From positions 186,001-250,000 of the forward strand of contig NZ_FNBD01000007.1 in the NCBI RefSeq assembly GCF_900102165.1: a stretch of DNA of 64,000 bases. Direction: 5' to 3'. The notes under the pieces were generated by a model. That model did not search any database, was not told the DNA's origin, and saw only the letters and a list, made by a program, of their open reading frames with translations. Of this stretch, positions 1 through 7,774 are shown piece after piece; position 1 is the first letter of the stretch, and each line of letters starts with the position of its first letter. The DNA comes from Cellulophaga baltica. GTDB taxonomy: Bacteria; Bacteroidota; Bacteroidia; Flavobacteriales; Flavobacteriaceae. The position numbers and the translations under genes were made by a program.

Positions 1-2
1 TA

Positions 3-1034
3 GGGAGTTTTTTACAAGTAGATGAAGATTTCCAGAAGGAAATTAGTGGTTTATTCAGAGGTTTAGATAAAAGCTACTCGCTTACTGTTTTAGATATTTC
101 AGATTTAGATAGCATTCGGTATGCCAAAAGAAATGAAACTGCCGGGTACCAACCAGGTAGTGTAGGTAAACTGGCGGTATTAAATGCCTTGTTTACGCAA
201 TTGGCTAAAATATATCCAGATTCTTGGGAAAGCAGAACAAGCTTATTGAAAAGTAAAACTGTTAAAGCGGGTGTTTGGGGGCTAACCGATGAGCATACCA
301 TCCCCATCTATAATGTAGAAAAGAAAACCTTGGTAAAACGCCAAGTTGTGGCTAGTGATGTATTTTCATTGTATGAGTGGGTAGATCATATGTTGTCTGT
401 AAGTAACAATGGGGCTGCAAGTATTGTTTGGAGAGAAGCTTTACTAATGGCAGCTTTTGGCAAAGAGTATCCTGAATTGACAGAAGAAAAGGCATCAGCT
501 TATTTTAAAACAACACCTAAAAAAGAACTGACAGACTTAGCAAATGATGTGGTTAATTTACCTCTGCGTGATTTAGGCATCACCCATGAAGAATGGCGTC
601 TAGGGAGCTTTTTTACAGGCGGTGCTAATACGTATGTCGGTGACAAAGGAGGTAGTACTGGAACTCCTATCGGATTGATGAAATTTTTAGTACAACTGGA
701 GCAAGGAAAAGTGGTAGATGAAAATAGTAGCCTAGAAATGAAGCGTCTTATGTACATGACAGATCGTAGAATTAGATATGCACAATCTCCTGCGCTAAAA
801 GATGCTGCGGTATATTTCAAATCTGGAAGCTTGTACAAATGTGACCGTTCTAATGGTCAAGTTTGTGGAAAATATATGGGGAATGTTTCAAATTTTATGA
901 ACTCTGTTATCATCGTTGAACACCCAGATAATTGTACGTACATGGTGGTATTAATGACCAATGTATTGCGTAAAAATTCGGCTTCAGATCATATGTATCT
1001 AGCTTCTGCCATAGACAAAGTCATTAAGAAATAA
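3..1034 (+). CDS. Serine hydrolase, class A beta-lactamase-like fold (5' partial)
   Basis: The reading frame is open from base 3, so the true start lies left of the window; the ATG at 189 is internal. The penicillin-interacting triad is visible: SVGK (SxxK, nucleophile Ser codon at 159-161), SNN (SxN) near 408 and KSGS (KTG-like box) near 820. This order is that of class A beta-lactamases and related penicillin-binding serine hydrolases, usually periplasmic. The N-terminal region, including any signal peptide, is missing, so export cannot be judged. The catalytic Glu region was not identified with confidence. It may be a peptidoglycan-related hydrolase rather than a resistance enzyme. Confidence 0.75.
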   Translation, partial: GSFLQVDEDFQKEISGLFRGLDKSYSLTVLDISDLDSIRYAKRNETAGYQPGSVGKLAVLNALFTQLAKIYPDSWESRTSLLKSKTVKAGVWGLTDEHTIPIYNVEKKTLVKRQVVASDVFSLYEWVDHMLSVSNNGAASIVWREALLMAAFGKEYPELTEEKASAYFKTTPKKELTDLANDVVNLPLRDLGITHEEWRLGSFFTGGANTYVGDKGGSTGTPIGLMKFLVQLEQGKVVDENSSLEMKRLMYMTDRRIRYAQSPALKDAAVYFKSGSLYKCDRSNGQVCGKYMGNVSNFMNSVIIVEHPDNCTYMVVLMTNVLRKNSASDHMYLASAIDKVIKK

Positions 1035-1113
1035 TAATTAAATTCTTCTTAGCTGGTTTACTACTTATGGACACATAACGTCATAATTCCATGTTAATAA
1101 AGTAAAATAAAAA

Positions 1114-1131
1114 ACATACTACCTAGTATTT
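1114..1131. promoter_or_regulatory. Candidate TetR operator upstream of tetR-like gene
   Basis: The sequence ACATACTA-CC-TAGTATTT ends 15 bases before the TetR-family start codon. It differs from the perfect palindrome at 1763-1786 by one arm base and one spacer base. Two matching copies, one before the regulator and one before the next gene, fit a TetR autoregulation plus target repression scheme. That role is inference. Confidence 0.7.
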
Positions 1132-1146
1132 TATTACTTTTACTAC

Positions 1147-1749
1147 ATGGAGCAAAAGCAGAAATCGGAATTCACTAAACAATTAATCCTCGAGGAATCA
1201 TTTAGATTATTTTATTCTAACGGTTTTAAAAGTACTAGTGTAGATAAAGTTATGCTCGCTACCAAGCTTACTAAGGGTGCCTTCTATCACCATTACAAAA
1301 ACAAACAAGAATTAGGTCTCGCTGTAATTACCACAAAAGTAAAAGAGCGCGTTTATGATGGTATGGTTGCTCCATTATATCAACCGGGTAACGCTTTAGA
1401 TATTTTAAAAGCTACTTTTATCGATCGTCTAAAATCATTTTCTATTCATGAAAAGAAACATGGTTGCCCCATGAATAATTTAATTAATGAAATTGGAGAT
1501 GAAGAAATTGCATATCAAATCGCATTAAAAAAAATTATAGAAGAATGGCAAGCAGCGCTAATTTTCTTAATTGATAGAGGTAAATTAGAAAAGAGTATCC
1601 AACAAAATATAGAAAGTAAAGCGGTTGCTATTTATTTAATAAGTGCTTTTGAAGGCATCCGAGGGATAAGAAAGCTATACCAAGATGATGCTATTTTAGA
1701 AGCCTACATCTCTGGACTTTCTTTCTATCTGCAAAAATTAGAAGTTTAA
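1147..1749 (+). CDS. TetR/AcrR family transcriptional regulator
   Basis: A 200-residue protein of normal TetR length. The N-terminal helix-turn-helix spans about residues 9-55 and carries the family hallmark TKGAFYHHYKNKQEL, in which the recognition helix is followed by YxHYxxKxxL. The C-terminal part is the variable ligand and dimer domain; a Cys sits in HGCPMNN, a motif common in the subgroup with a TetR_C_11-like domain. It stands in front of three co-oriented genes (dehalogenase-like, DoxX-like, short-chain dehydrogenase), which it probably represses through the 1114-1131 and 1763-1786 palindromes. The ligand is unknown. Confidence 0.9.
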   Translation: MEQKQKSEFTKQLILEESFRLFYSNGFKSTSVDKVMLATKLTKGAFYHHYKNKQELGLAVITTKVKERVYDGMVAPLYQPGNALDILKATFIDRLKSFSIHEKKHGCPMNNLINEIGDEEIAYQIALKKIIEEWQAALIFLIDRGKLEKSIQQNIESKAVAIYLISAFEGIRGIRKLYQDDAILEAYISGLSFYLQKLEV

Positions 1750-1762
1750 TTTTTTTTACATA

Positions 1763-1786
1763 AAAACATACTACATAGTATGTTTT
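1763..1786. promoter_or_regulatory. Perfect 24-bp palindromic operator for TetR-type regulator
   Basis: The arms AAAACATACTA and TAGTATGTTTT are exact reverse complements around a CA centre. The site lies between the regulator stop (1749) and the next start (1804), where it would cover the promoter of the haloacid-dehalogenase-like gene. Confidence 0.75.
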
Positions 1787-1803
1787 AAAAAACCCCCATA
1801 ATT

Positions 1804-2616
1804 ATGAGTCAACAAAATGAACAAAGAAGAAATTTCGTGAAAAAATCTGCCTTATTAGGCTTAGCGGGTATTGCCGCGCCACACTTAGGCTTTGCTACCA
1901 ATGACACCAAAGAAAATATAGCACCCACACTTTTGATAGAACGTCCTAAAGTAATTTTCTTTGATGTAAACGAAACCTTATTAGACCTAAACGCAATGAG
2001 AGAAAGCGTAGGGAATGCCTTAGGCAAGAGAAATGATTTACTATCCTTATGGTTTACCACCATGCTACAATATTCATTAGTAGACACGGTAGCAAGGCAG
2101 TATCATGATTTTGGAATCGTAGGCGTTGCTGCGCTACAAATGGTTGCCTCAAACAACGGAATTACAATATCTAAAGACGAAGCTACAGAAGCCATTCTCA
2201 CACCCTTGCGATCACTACCTGCACATCCAGAAGTTAGGTCTTCTTTAGAAAATTTAAAAAAGGCTGGTTACACTTTGGTCTCTTTCACTAACTCATCAAA
2301 CATAGGTGTAAAAACACAGTTTGAAAATTCTGGATTAATAGATTTATTTGAAGAGCGCTTGAGTGTAGAAGATATCGGAAAATTTAAGCCTCATGCAGAT
2401 GCGTATGATTGGGCTGCACGAAAAATGGGTGTAAAACCCCAAGAGTGTTTACTAGTAGCTGCACATGGCTGGGATATTGCGGGTGCACTCTGGGCAAATT
2501 GGAGAGCTGCTTTTATCAGCAGACCCGGCGCACAATTATATCCTTTGGCACCAAGTCCAGAACTCAATGAATCTAATTTAAAATTAATTTCCGATAAATT
2601 GATTGCCTTAAAATAA
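1804..2616 (+). CDS. Haloacid dehalogenase type II-like hydrolase with Tat-type signal
   Basis: HAD-superfamily protein most like (S)-2-haloacid dehalogenase. Visible motifs are the nucleophile box FFDVNETLLDL (Asp54), motif II FTNSSN, the motif III lysine in GKFKPH and a C-terminal AAHGWDIAGA box. The usual L-2-haloacid dehalogenase size is about 230; the extra N-terminus here is RRNFVKKSALLGLAGIAA, a twin-arginine-like export signal, so it should act in the periplasm. It is the first gene after a TetR palindrome and is followed 7 bases later by a DoxX-like gene. The actual substrate (haloacid or phosphate ester) cannot be read from sequence. Confidence 0.85.
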   Translation: MSQQNEQRRNFVKKSALLGLAGIAAPHLGFATNDTKENIAPTLLIERPKVIFFDVNETLLDLNAMRESVGNALGKRNDLLSLWFTTMLQYSLVDTVARQYHDFGIVGVAALQMVASNNGITISKDEATEAILTPLRSLPAHPEVRSSLENLKKAGYTLVSFTNSSNIGVKTQFENSGLIDLFEERLSVEDIGKFKPHADAYDWAARKMGVKPQECLLVAAHGWDIAGALWANWRAAFISRPGAQLYPLAPSPELNESNLKLISDKLIALK

Positions 2617-2623
2617 GTGCAAT

Positions 2624-3028
2624 ATGAACGTCATTAAGGAAAATATTTTAAATGCTATCACCATCATCATCATCATGGTATTTTTTGCATTTCCTAAATT
2701 AACAGGAATGCCTCGAAGCATAGAAGGCTTTAAGCAAATTGAAATTGCGCTAGGTATACCTGCAACTTTTTTTAGAATATTCACTGGCATTTCTGAAGTA
2801 GCTTTAGCAGTTCTTTTAATATTCGCATTTGTCTATAAAAAACAAACGTTAGAAAAAATAGCGTTTGCCTTTTTATTGATTACCATGTTGAGCGCTATTT
2901 TACTTGAACTCCTGGCTAGACCAGAACCTAAACTTATTCTTGTAGCCATAGCCGTATTTCTAGCTATTGGCGCTACTTATAAATTAAATAAAACCTATAA
3001 CAACAAAACATGGTATACAATAAAGTAA
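2624..3028 (+). CDS. DoxX-like small membrane protein
   Basis: A 134-residue protein with about four hydrophobic helices (roughly residues 9-24, 44-66, 75-95, 102-118) and the DoxX-family feature of a short hydrophilic FPKLTGMPRSIEGF loop after the first helix. Members accompany oxidoreductases and stress genes, and their molecular role is poorly defined. Its 3' end overlaps the next gene by 19 bases, so the two are probably translationally coupled. A run of ATC/CAT codons gives a locally repetitive stretch near 2656-2676. Confidence 0.75.
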   Translation: MNVIKENILNAITIIIIMVFFAFPKLTGMPRSIEGFKQIEIALGIPATFFRIFTGISEVALAVLLIFAFVYKKQTLEKIAFAFLLITMLSAILLELLARPEPKLILVAIAVFLAIGATYKLNKTYNNKTWYTIK

Positions 3029-3741
3029 TTATCGTAACAGGATCCTCTAAAGGTATTGGTAAAGAAACAGCCTTACTATTGGCTAAAAACGGTGCAAAAG
3101 TGGTCATAAATCACTCTAACAGTGAAAAGGAAGCTAAAGAAACCGTTGCTCAAATAGTTGCTAACGGCGGAAGTGCATTTTCATTTAAAGCGGATGTGAG
3201 CAAAAAAAAGGAAGTAACCGCCTTATTTGATGCTACTCTTGAAGCTTATGGTAAAATTGATGTTCTAGTAAACAACGCCGGAACCATGGTTTCTAAACTA
3301 TTGAAAAATAGTAGCGAAGACGATTTTATTACCCTATTTAATGTCAATGTTAAAGGGGTATTCAATACGTTACAAGAAGCCAGTTCTAAATTAGCGGATA
3401 ACGGTATAATCATCAACTTTTCTTCTAGTACCGCTAAATTAATGTTGCCAACCTATTCTCTTTATTCGGCTACAAAAGCTGCGGTAGAACAAATGACACG
3501 TGTATTCTCAAAAGAAATTGGAAGAGGAATATCTGTAAATGCAATTGCTCCAGGGGCCACAGAAACAGATATGTTTTTAGATGGAAAATCTGAAGAAACA
3601 CTCACAAAACTTCGAGGCATGAATGCCTTTAATAGATTGGCAAAACCTATAGATATTGCTAAGATAGTATTGTTTTTATCAAGCGATGATTCTAAATGGA
3701 TTTCTGGTCAGGTGATTGGAGCCAATGGCGCTTTAGTATAA
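3010..3741 (+). CDS. Short-chain dehydrogenase/reductase (SDR)
   Basis: A 243-residue classical SDR. The Rossmann dinucleotide motif TGSSKGIG is at residues 10-17, NNAG at 88-91, the catalytic Ser near 139, and Tyr152-x3-Lys156 in YSATK. The C-terminal LSSDDSKWISGQVIGANGA resembles 3-oxoacyl-ACP reductase relatives; the substrate is unknown. It is the last gene of the TetR-controlled group, overlapping the DoxX-like gene by 19 bases, and is followed by a hairpin shared with a convergent gene. Confidence 0.9.
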   Translation: MVYNKVIIVTGSSKGIGKETALLLAKNGAKVVINHSNSEKEAKETVAQIVANGGSAFSFKADVSKKKEVTALFDATLEAYGKIDVLVNNAGTMVSKLLKNSSEDDFITLFNVNVKGVFNTLQEASSKLADNGIIINFSSSTAKLMLPTYSLYSATKAAVEQMTRVFSKEIGRGISVNAIAPGATETDMFLDGKSEETLTKLRGMNAFNRLAKPIDIAKIVLFLSSDDSKWISGQVIGANGALV

Positions 3742-3754
3742 AAACGCTCTAAAT

Positions 3755-3786
3755 ATAGCTCTCTTTTTGTGTATAAAGAGGGCTAT
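3755..3786. terminator. Hairpin between convergent genes
   Basis: A 12-base-pair imperfect stem (ATAGCtCTCTTT with AAAGAGgGCTAT) and an 8-base loop lies between the SDR stop and the stop codon of the convergent gene, overlapping the latter. The U-tract is weak, so it may act as a bidirectional terminator or only as transcript 3'-end protection. Confidence 0.5.
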
Positions 3787-6599
3787 ACTATTTTATGCAA
3801 TTCTTCCAAGGCTTCTTTTGCAAAAGATTTGATTTTGAAATTATCATCTTCCAAATACTTTTCTAGCAAGGGAATAAATTTTTTATCTTGTTGCTTACCG
3901 ATCAAAAAGAAAACAGCAAGCTTTAGCTTTTGATCATTAGCTTCTAATAGCAATTGAAAGCATTCTAATTCCGTTAATATCTTTTGTTTAAATTGATGTA
4001 TTATTTCTTCAGAAGTTACATCTACCACGCTACTCTCTATAATAGGAAGTAATTTTCGTTTTAATTCTCCTGAAAGTAAATTATCTAAAAATTCTATAGC
4101 ATTAGTTCTTGCCTCCTGTTTTTCACTTACCAAGCCCGCATAGGCAATGGTAATATCGTTCTGCTTATATTTTAATCCTAATAATTTAAAAATACGTTCT
4201 AAACCTGCATCCAATCTACGCTCTAATAATTCTAATAAACTTGCACGTGCATCGCGTTCTGCTTCAGAAACTATTTCTTTTGTTTTTTTTCTATTTCGAT
4301 ACGAAACTATAATCTGCGTATGCATCGCAGATAAGGTATTATGATACAATTTGCACTCCTCATAAATACTAGAAACAATTTTAGCATTATTAAAGTGAAG
4401 GCTAGGAAAGTCGGCTTTTAAGTCGCTCAAGGCTCTAATTGCTGATAGCCGCACCGCTAAATCTTTATCTTCTAGTAAGCGAAATAGGTTACGGACAGAA
4501 TCTTGCGAATGAAATGCTTTAAATACTAGCGGAATAAACCTAGCAACTTCTATAGAAACCTCATGAGTTTTAACCATATCTAACAAGGTAGGCTGTATTT
4601 GCTGCCCATAGTTCTGTAGTGCTAACAGGGCTGTATTTCTCAAACTTTTATTAGGTAAAAAGCCAACAAGTAATGGAATAAACTCCGGACTTAAGGTTTG
4701 TCCTGCGGCATAAATGGCGGTTTTCTGTACCGCTTCCGAAGAGTGCAATAGGTATTCTTTTAGGATGTCATGAAAGCTTGCAATATTAGCAGCCCCTATT
4801 GTTTTCAATAGAATCTGCAATCGGTCTACATCTGCTTGATTTTCTTTAACCGCTGCAATCTCCCTAGCTATTCGTTCGGTTAGTTTATAATTTGTACGCA
4901 ATGAATAATTATCTCTAGACTCCCGTGCCAAACAGAGCAATGCGGTTGTGGCTACTAATAAATTTTCGTCATCCAAATAAGCATCAAATACAATAGCTTC
5001 ATTCTTTTGAGCGTGTAATAATAAGTAAGCCAATGTAGCCGCTACCAAATCCTCATCCTCACTTTTGAGTAACTCAGGTATTTGAGAAATCATACTATTA
5101 CTATTCAAAAAATAAAGGCTTTGGATTGCTGCTGTTTTTACTTTAAGAGAAGGATGATCTACTAATAGCTCAACTTCTTTTATAAATCGTTTGTCATTGA
5201 TTTCCTGTAGTTTTTGCAGCATAAATAAGATTTGAGATTCTGATCCTGATTTAAATACTGTCTTCATACCTTCTACCACTGAAACGTTCTTTACAACGGA
5301 AGTATCTTTTATTTTAATATTGGCTAACTCGGCAAGGTTTTCTCTAAAGGTTTGAAAGTATTCTTTTCTAACTTTATAAATGAAAAACATCCAAATCCCC
5401 ACAAGAAATATGATAATTGAAGTAATATAGTATATGGGTAAATCTAACCCCTTAATAGCAAAAATTAAGATAAAACCAGCGATACCAGTAGCTACACTAT
5501 CTACAACAACATCTATAAAAGACTTTGTTTTGTTTTTAAGGTCAAAAGCTAAGGGTAAGGACAATAATTCCGTAGCACTCTTATGAATAGATTGCTTTAA
5601 GGTGCCATCTACCGCTTTAATAAAAATGATTACCGATAATTCTGGAACTACAAAAAATAATGCTGCTCCCAAGAATATTCCTAAAGGCAATAACATCAAA
5701 GAAAAACCAACGCCCCAAATACCTACAACTCTTTGCGTAAAAAATAATTGAATTAATAGCGCTAATAAATTGAAGGTGGAAAACCAAAAAGCAAAGAAAG
5801 AAGTCAGCTCATCTGGGTCTGGAATACGTGCAGAAGCAAAATCACTGTACAAATAGTCTACCAGTTTCGCAACAATAACACTGACCCCCACAATACCCGC
5901 TAGATAGGTTAGGTGCTTAGAGTTTTTAATTAATGTAATTGGTTTTACCTCTGGCACTCCGGTGCGCTTCTTCTGCTTAAATGTATTTAGTTTGATAATT
6001 CTGGCTTTCCATATTTTATTTAGCAAGGCGATACAAATCCCTAAAAACAAGGCGGCAATGAATATTACATTTTCATTGCCAATAAGCGGCGCTAATAATG
6101 ATGTTAAGTACCCTCCTAAAATTCCGCCTAGAATAGCCCCAGAACCAATAAACCCGAACAGACGCTTGGCTTCTCTGGCGTTGTACACCAAATTTGCCAT
6201 GACCCAAAACTGTGATGCGGAGAGAACAGCGTGAATGGCTACCCACACGTAAAAAAAATAGAGTGCCCACTTATTTAAGTAATGAAACCTCAGCAATAAG
6301 GCAAGAGCAATACTAAGAATTATAGAAACCGATAAGGTAAATCTAATTATTTTTTTTAGTGAAAAACGCGCTAATGCCCTAGAATAGGCATAGGAGCTTA
6401 CTATTGCGGTTGCGGCAACTAAAAGAAAAGCCAAGGGAAGGTTTTCTACTCCTAATTCCGATAAAAATAAGGCGTTTACTGTTGGCTTGATAATTAGCAA
6501 AGAGGCTATTACCAAAAATATATACGCCAACATGTAGAAAGAAATTTTAAACTCTCCTTCTCTTATATCAAATGTTTTCTTAATTAAGTTTAGGAGCAT
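3783..6599 (-). CDS. ATP/ADP translocase (NTT)-like membrane protein with HEAT repeats
   Basis: A 938-residue protein in two halves. Residues 1 to about 425 hold roughly 12 hydrophobic helices and resemble the MFS-type nucleotide transporter (Npt/NTT, ATP/ADP carrier) superfamily. From about 450 to the C-terminus there are repeated paired amphipathic helices with HEAT-like patterns such as SLKVKTAAIQSLYFL, DLAVRLSAIRALSDL and NFKIKSFAKEALEEL. A free-living flavobacterium does not need an energy-parasite ATP/ADP exchanger, so the transported compound is open. It lies 18 bases after a serine hydrolase gene and is probably co-transcribed with it. Confidence 0.75.
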   Translation of the reverse strand: MLLNLIKKTFDIREGEFKISFYMLAYIFLVIASLLIIKPTVNALFLSELGVENLPLAFLLVAATAIVSSYAYSRALARFSLKKIIRFTLSVSIILSIALALLLRFHYLNKWALYFFYVWVAIHAVLSASQFWVMANLVYNAREAKRLFGFIGSGAILGGILGGYLTSLLAPLIGNENVIFIAALFLGICIALLNKIWKARIIKLNTFKQKKRTGVPEVKPITLIKNSKHLTYLAGIVGVSVIVAKLVDYLYSDFASARIPDPDELTSFFAFWFSTFNLLALLIQLFFTQRVVGIWGVGFSLMLLPLGIFLGAALFFVVPELSVIIFIKAVDGTLKQSIHKSATELLSLPLAFDLKNKTKSFIDVVVDSVATGIAGFILIFAIKGLDLPIYYITSIIIFLVGIWMFFIYKVRKEYFQTFRENLAELANIKIKDTSVVKNVSVVEGMKTVFKSGSESQILFMLQKLQEINDKRFIKEVELLVDHPSLKVKTAAIQSLYFLNSNSMISQIPELLKSEDEDLVAATLAYLLLHAQKNEAIVFDAYLDDENLLVATTALLCLARESRDNYSLRTNYKLTERIAREIAAVKENQADVDRLQILLKTIGAANIASFHDILKEYLLHSSEAVQKTAIYAAGQTLSPEFIPLLVGFLPNKSLRNTALLALQNYGQQIQPTLLDMVKTHEVSIEVARFIPLVFKAFHSQDSVRNLFRLLEDKDLAVRLSAIRALSDLKADFPSLHFNNAKIVSSIYEECKLYHNTLSAMHTQIIVSYRNRKKTKEIVSEAERDARASLLELLERRLDAGLERIFKLLGLKYKQNDITIAYAGLVSEKQEARTNAIEFLDNLLSGELKRKLLPIIESSVVDVTSEEIIHQFKQKILTELECFQLLLEANDQKLKLAVFFLIGKQQDKKFIPLLEKYLEDDNFKIKSFAKEALEELHKIV

Positions 6600-6617
6600 G
6601 AAAGGTTTAAAATAATG

Positions 6618-7535
6618 CTAGTTACTAGCCAAAGATATTCGCTTTTTTAAAACTTTTTCTACTGGTTTTACTAAATCTCTAATAATTTGCTCTCCATTCG
6701 CATCATCTATTAAAGCTACTAGAATATAACGGCGGTCTGGATCATCTCCCCAAACCAATATAGAATCTGAATGGAAAGTACGCCAAGAACCAGATTTTCT
6801 AAACAAACGGGCATCTGGAGCAATTTGATCTAAGGTATTTACAAATTTGTGATGCAAGTCTGGATTTTCCATAATGGCCAACATTTGCTTAGAACGCTTT
6901 TCGTTCACTAATTTCCCATTAGCTAGTAAATAATAATACCTACAAACTTGCGTAACCGTAGCTGCATGACTTAAGTTCTTTAAAGGTTCTCTGTTAGTAT
7001 CACCTCCGCTACCGTAGCGTTTGCCTACCCAAAGACCTCCTCCTTTATGCTCATCATAAAAAGCATATTTAGGATCTGTCATGACATCTTCTATTTTCTT
7101 GTACCCTACACGGTCTATCATTCTAGTAGAAGCTTGGTTGTTAGATTTGCTAATCATTAAACGCATATCTGCCTTCACTTCTTTAGTTTCCTTTAATTGT
7201 CCTTTTTCAATAGCATCCATTGCTGCTAAAAGAATGGCAATTTTAGGTAAGCTAGCAGCATACATCATATGATTACCATTGATTCTTGCAAATCTTGTTT
7301 GCTCTGGATTGCTTAAATCTACCACACCAACAGCCATTTTCTTTTCTGAGATTAATTTCCTCCACTGTGGATTTGATTTTAATTCTTTCTCAAGGCTATT
7401 TTGTAATGATTTATTGAAGACACTAGGAAGACTTTTAATTTCTGTATCAGGAATACGAATTGGCAGCTCATCTTGTGCAAAAAGTGACGTACTGATAAGT
7501 ACTAATAAAACTACAAGTAGTGAGTTCTTTTTCAT
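6618..7535 (-). CDS. Exported class A beta-lactamase-like serine hydrolase
   Basis: A 305-residue protein with an N-terminal signal peptide cleaved after about residue 20 (LLVLISTSLFAQ). Motifs in order: SLPK (Ser95, Lys98), SNN (131-133) and KSG (247-249). EPLKNL near 183 lies where the class A omega loop would be but does not give a clean ExxLN motif, so beta-lactam hydrolysis is not assured. It is unlikely to be a close copy of the truncated serine hydrolase at the left edge, whose motifs differ (SVGK). It lies upstream of, and probably in operon with, the NTT/HEAT membrane protein. Confidence 0.8.
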   Translation of the reverse strand: MKKNSLLVVLLVLISTSLFAQDELPIRIPDTEIKSLPSVFNKSLQNSLEKELKSNPQWRKLISEKKMAVGVVDLSNPEQTRFARINGNHMMYAASLPKIAILLAAMDAIEKGQLKETKEVKADMRLMISKSNNQASTRMIDRVGYKKIEDVMTDPKYAFYDEHKGGGLWVGKRYGSGGDTNREPLKNLSHAATVTQVCRYYYLLANGKLVNEKRSKQMLAIMENPDLHHKFVNTLDQIAPDARLFRKSGSWRTFHSDSILVWGDDPDRRYILVALIDDANGEQIIRDLVKPVEKVLKKRISLASN

Positions 7536-7561
7536 AATTAAAACACAGATTTATGCTGTGT

Positions 7562-7569
7562 CAAAAGTA
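7562..7569 (-). promoter_or_regulatory. Candidate -7 element (TAnnTTTG)
   Basis: Read on the minus strand this is TACTTTTG, matching the Bacteroidota -7 box, 27 bases before the serine hydrolase start at 7535. No clear -33 TTG was found at the usual spacing. The rest of 7570-7774 shows nothing recognisable beyond AT-rich DNA. Confidence 0.45.
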
Positions 7570-7774
7570 TTTTTTTTATTGGTTCCTTGTGTGTTAAATT
7601 TTCATTACAATGTAAAAAAATAAAATCCATATAACACAATAGCTTACAGCAAATTACAGCGCTAGATATGTTAAAAAATTAATATTCTACTAGGTAAAAA
7701 AATAAAGTTACGTATTTTCTAGCACCTTAAAAAATAAGGCCGGATTCGCAATAAAATGTGTAAAATATACGGCA

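Noticed and set aside
500-838. 112-codon minus-strand frame inside the truncated serine hydrolase gene
   Set aside because: It lies opposite a gene with clear catalytic motifs and shows no family features; it is a codon shadow.
3-7535. Antibiotic-resistance beta-lactamases
   Set aside because: Both serine hydrolases show SxxK, SxN and KSG but not a clean ExxLN omega-loop motif, so hydrolysis of beta-lactams cannot be claimed.
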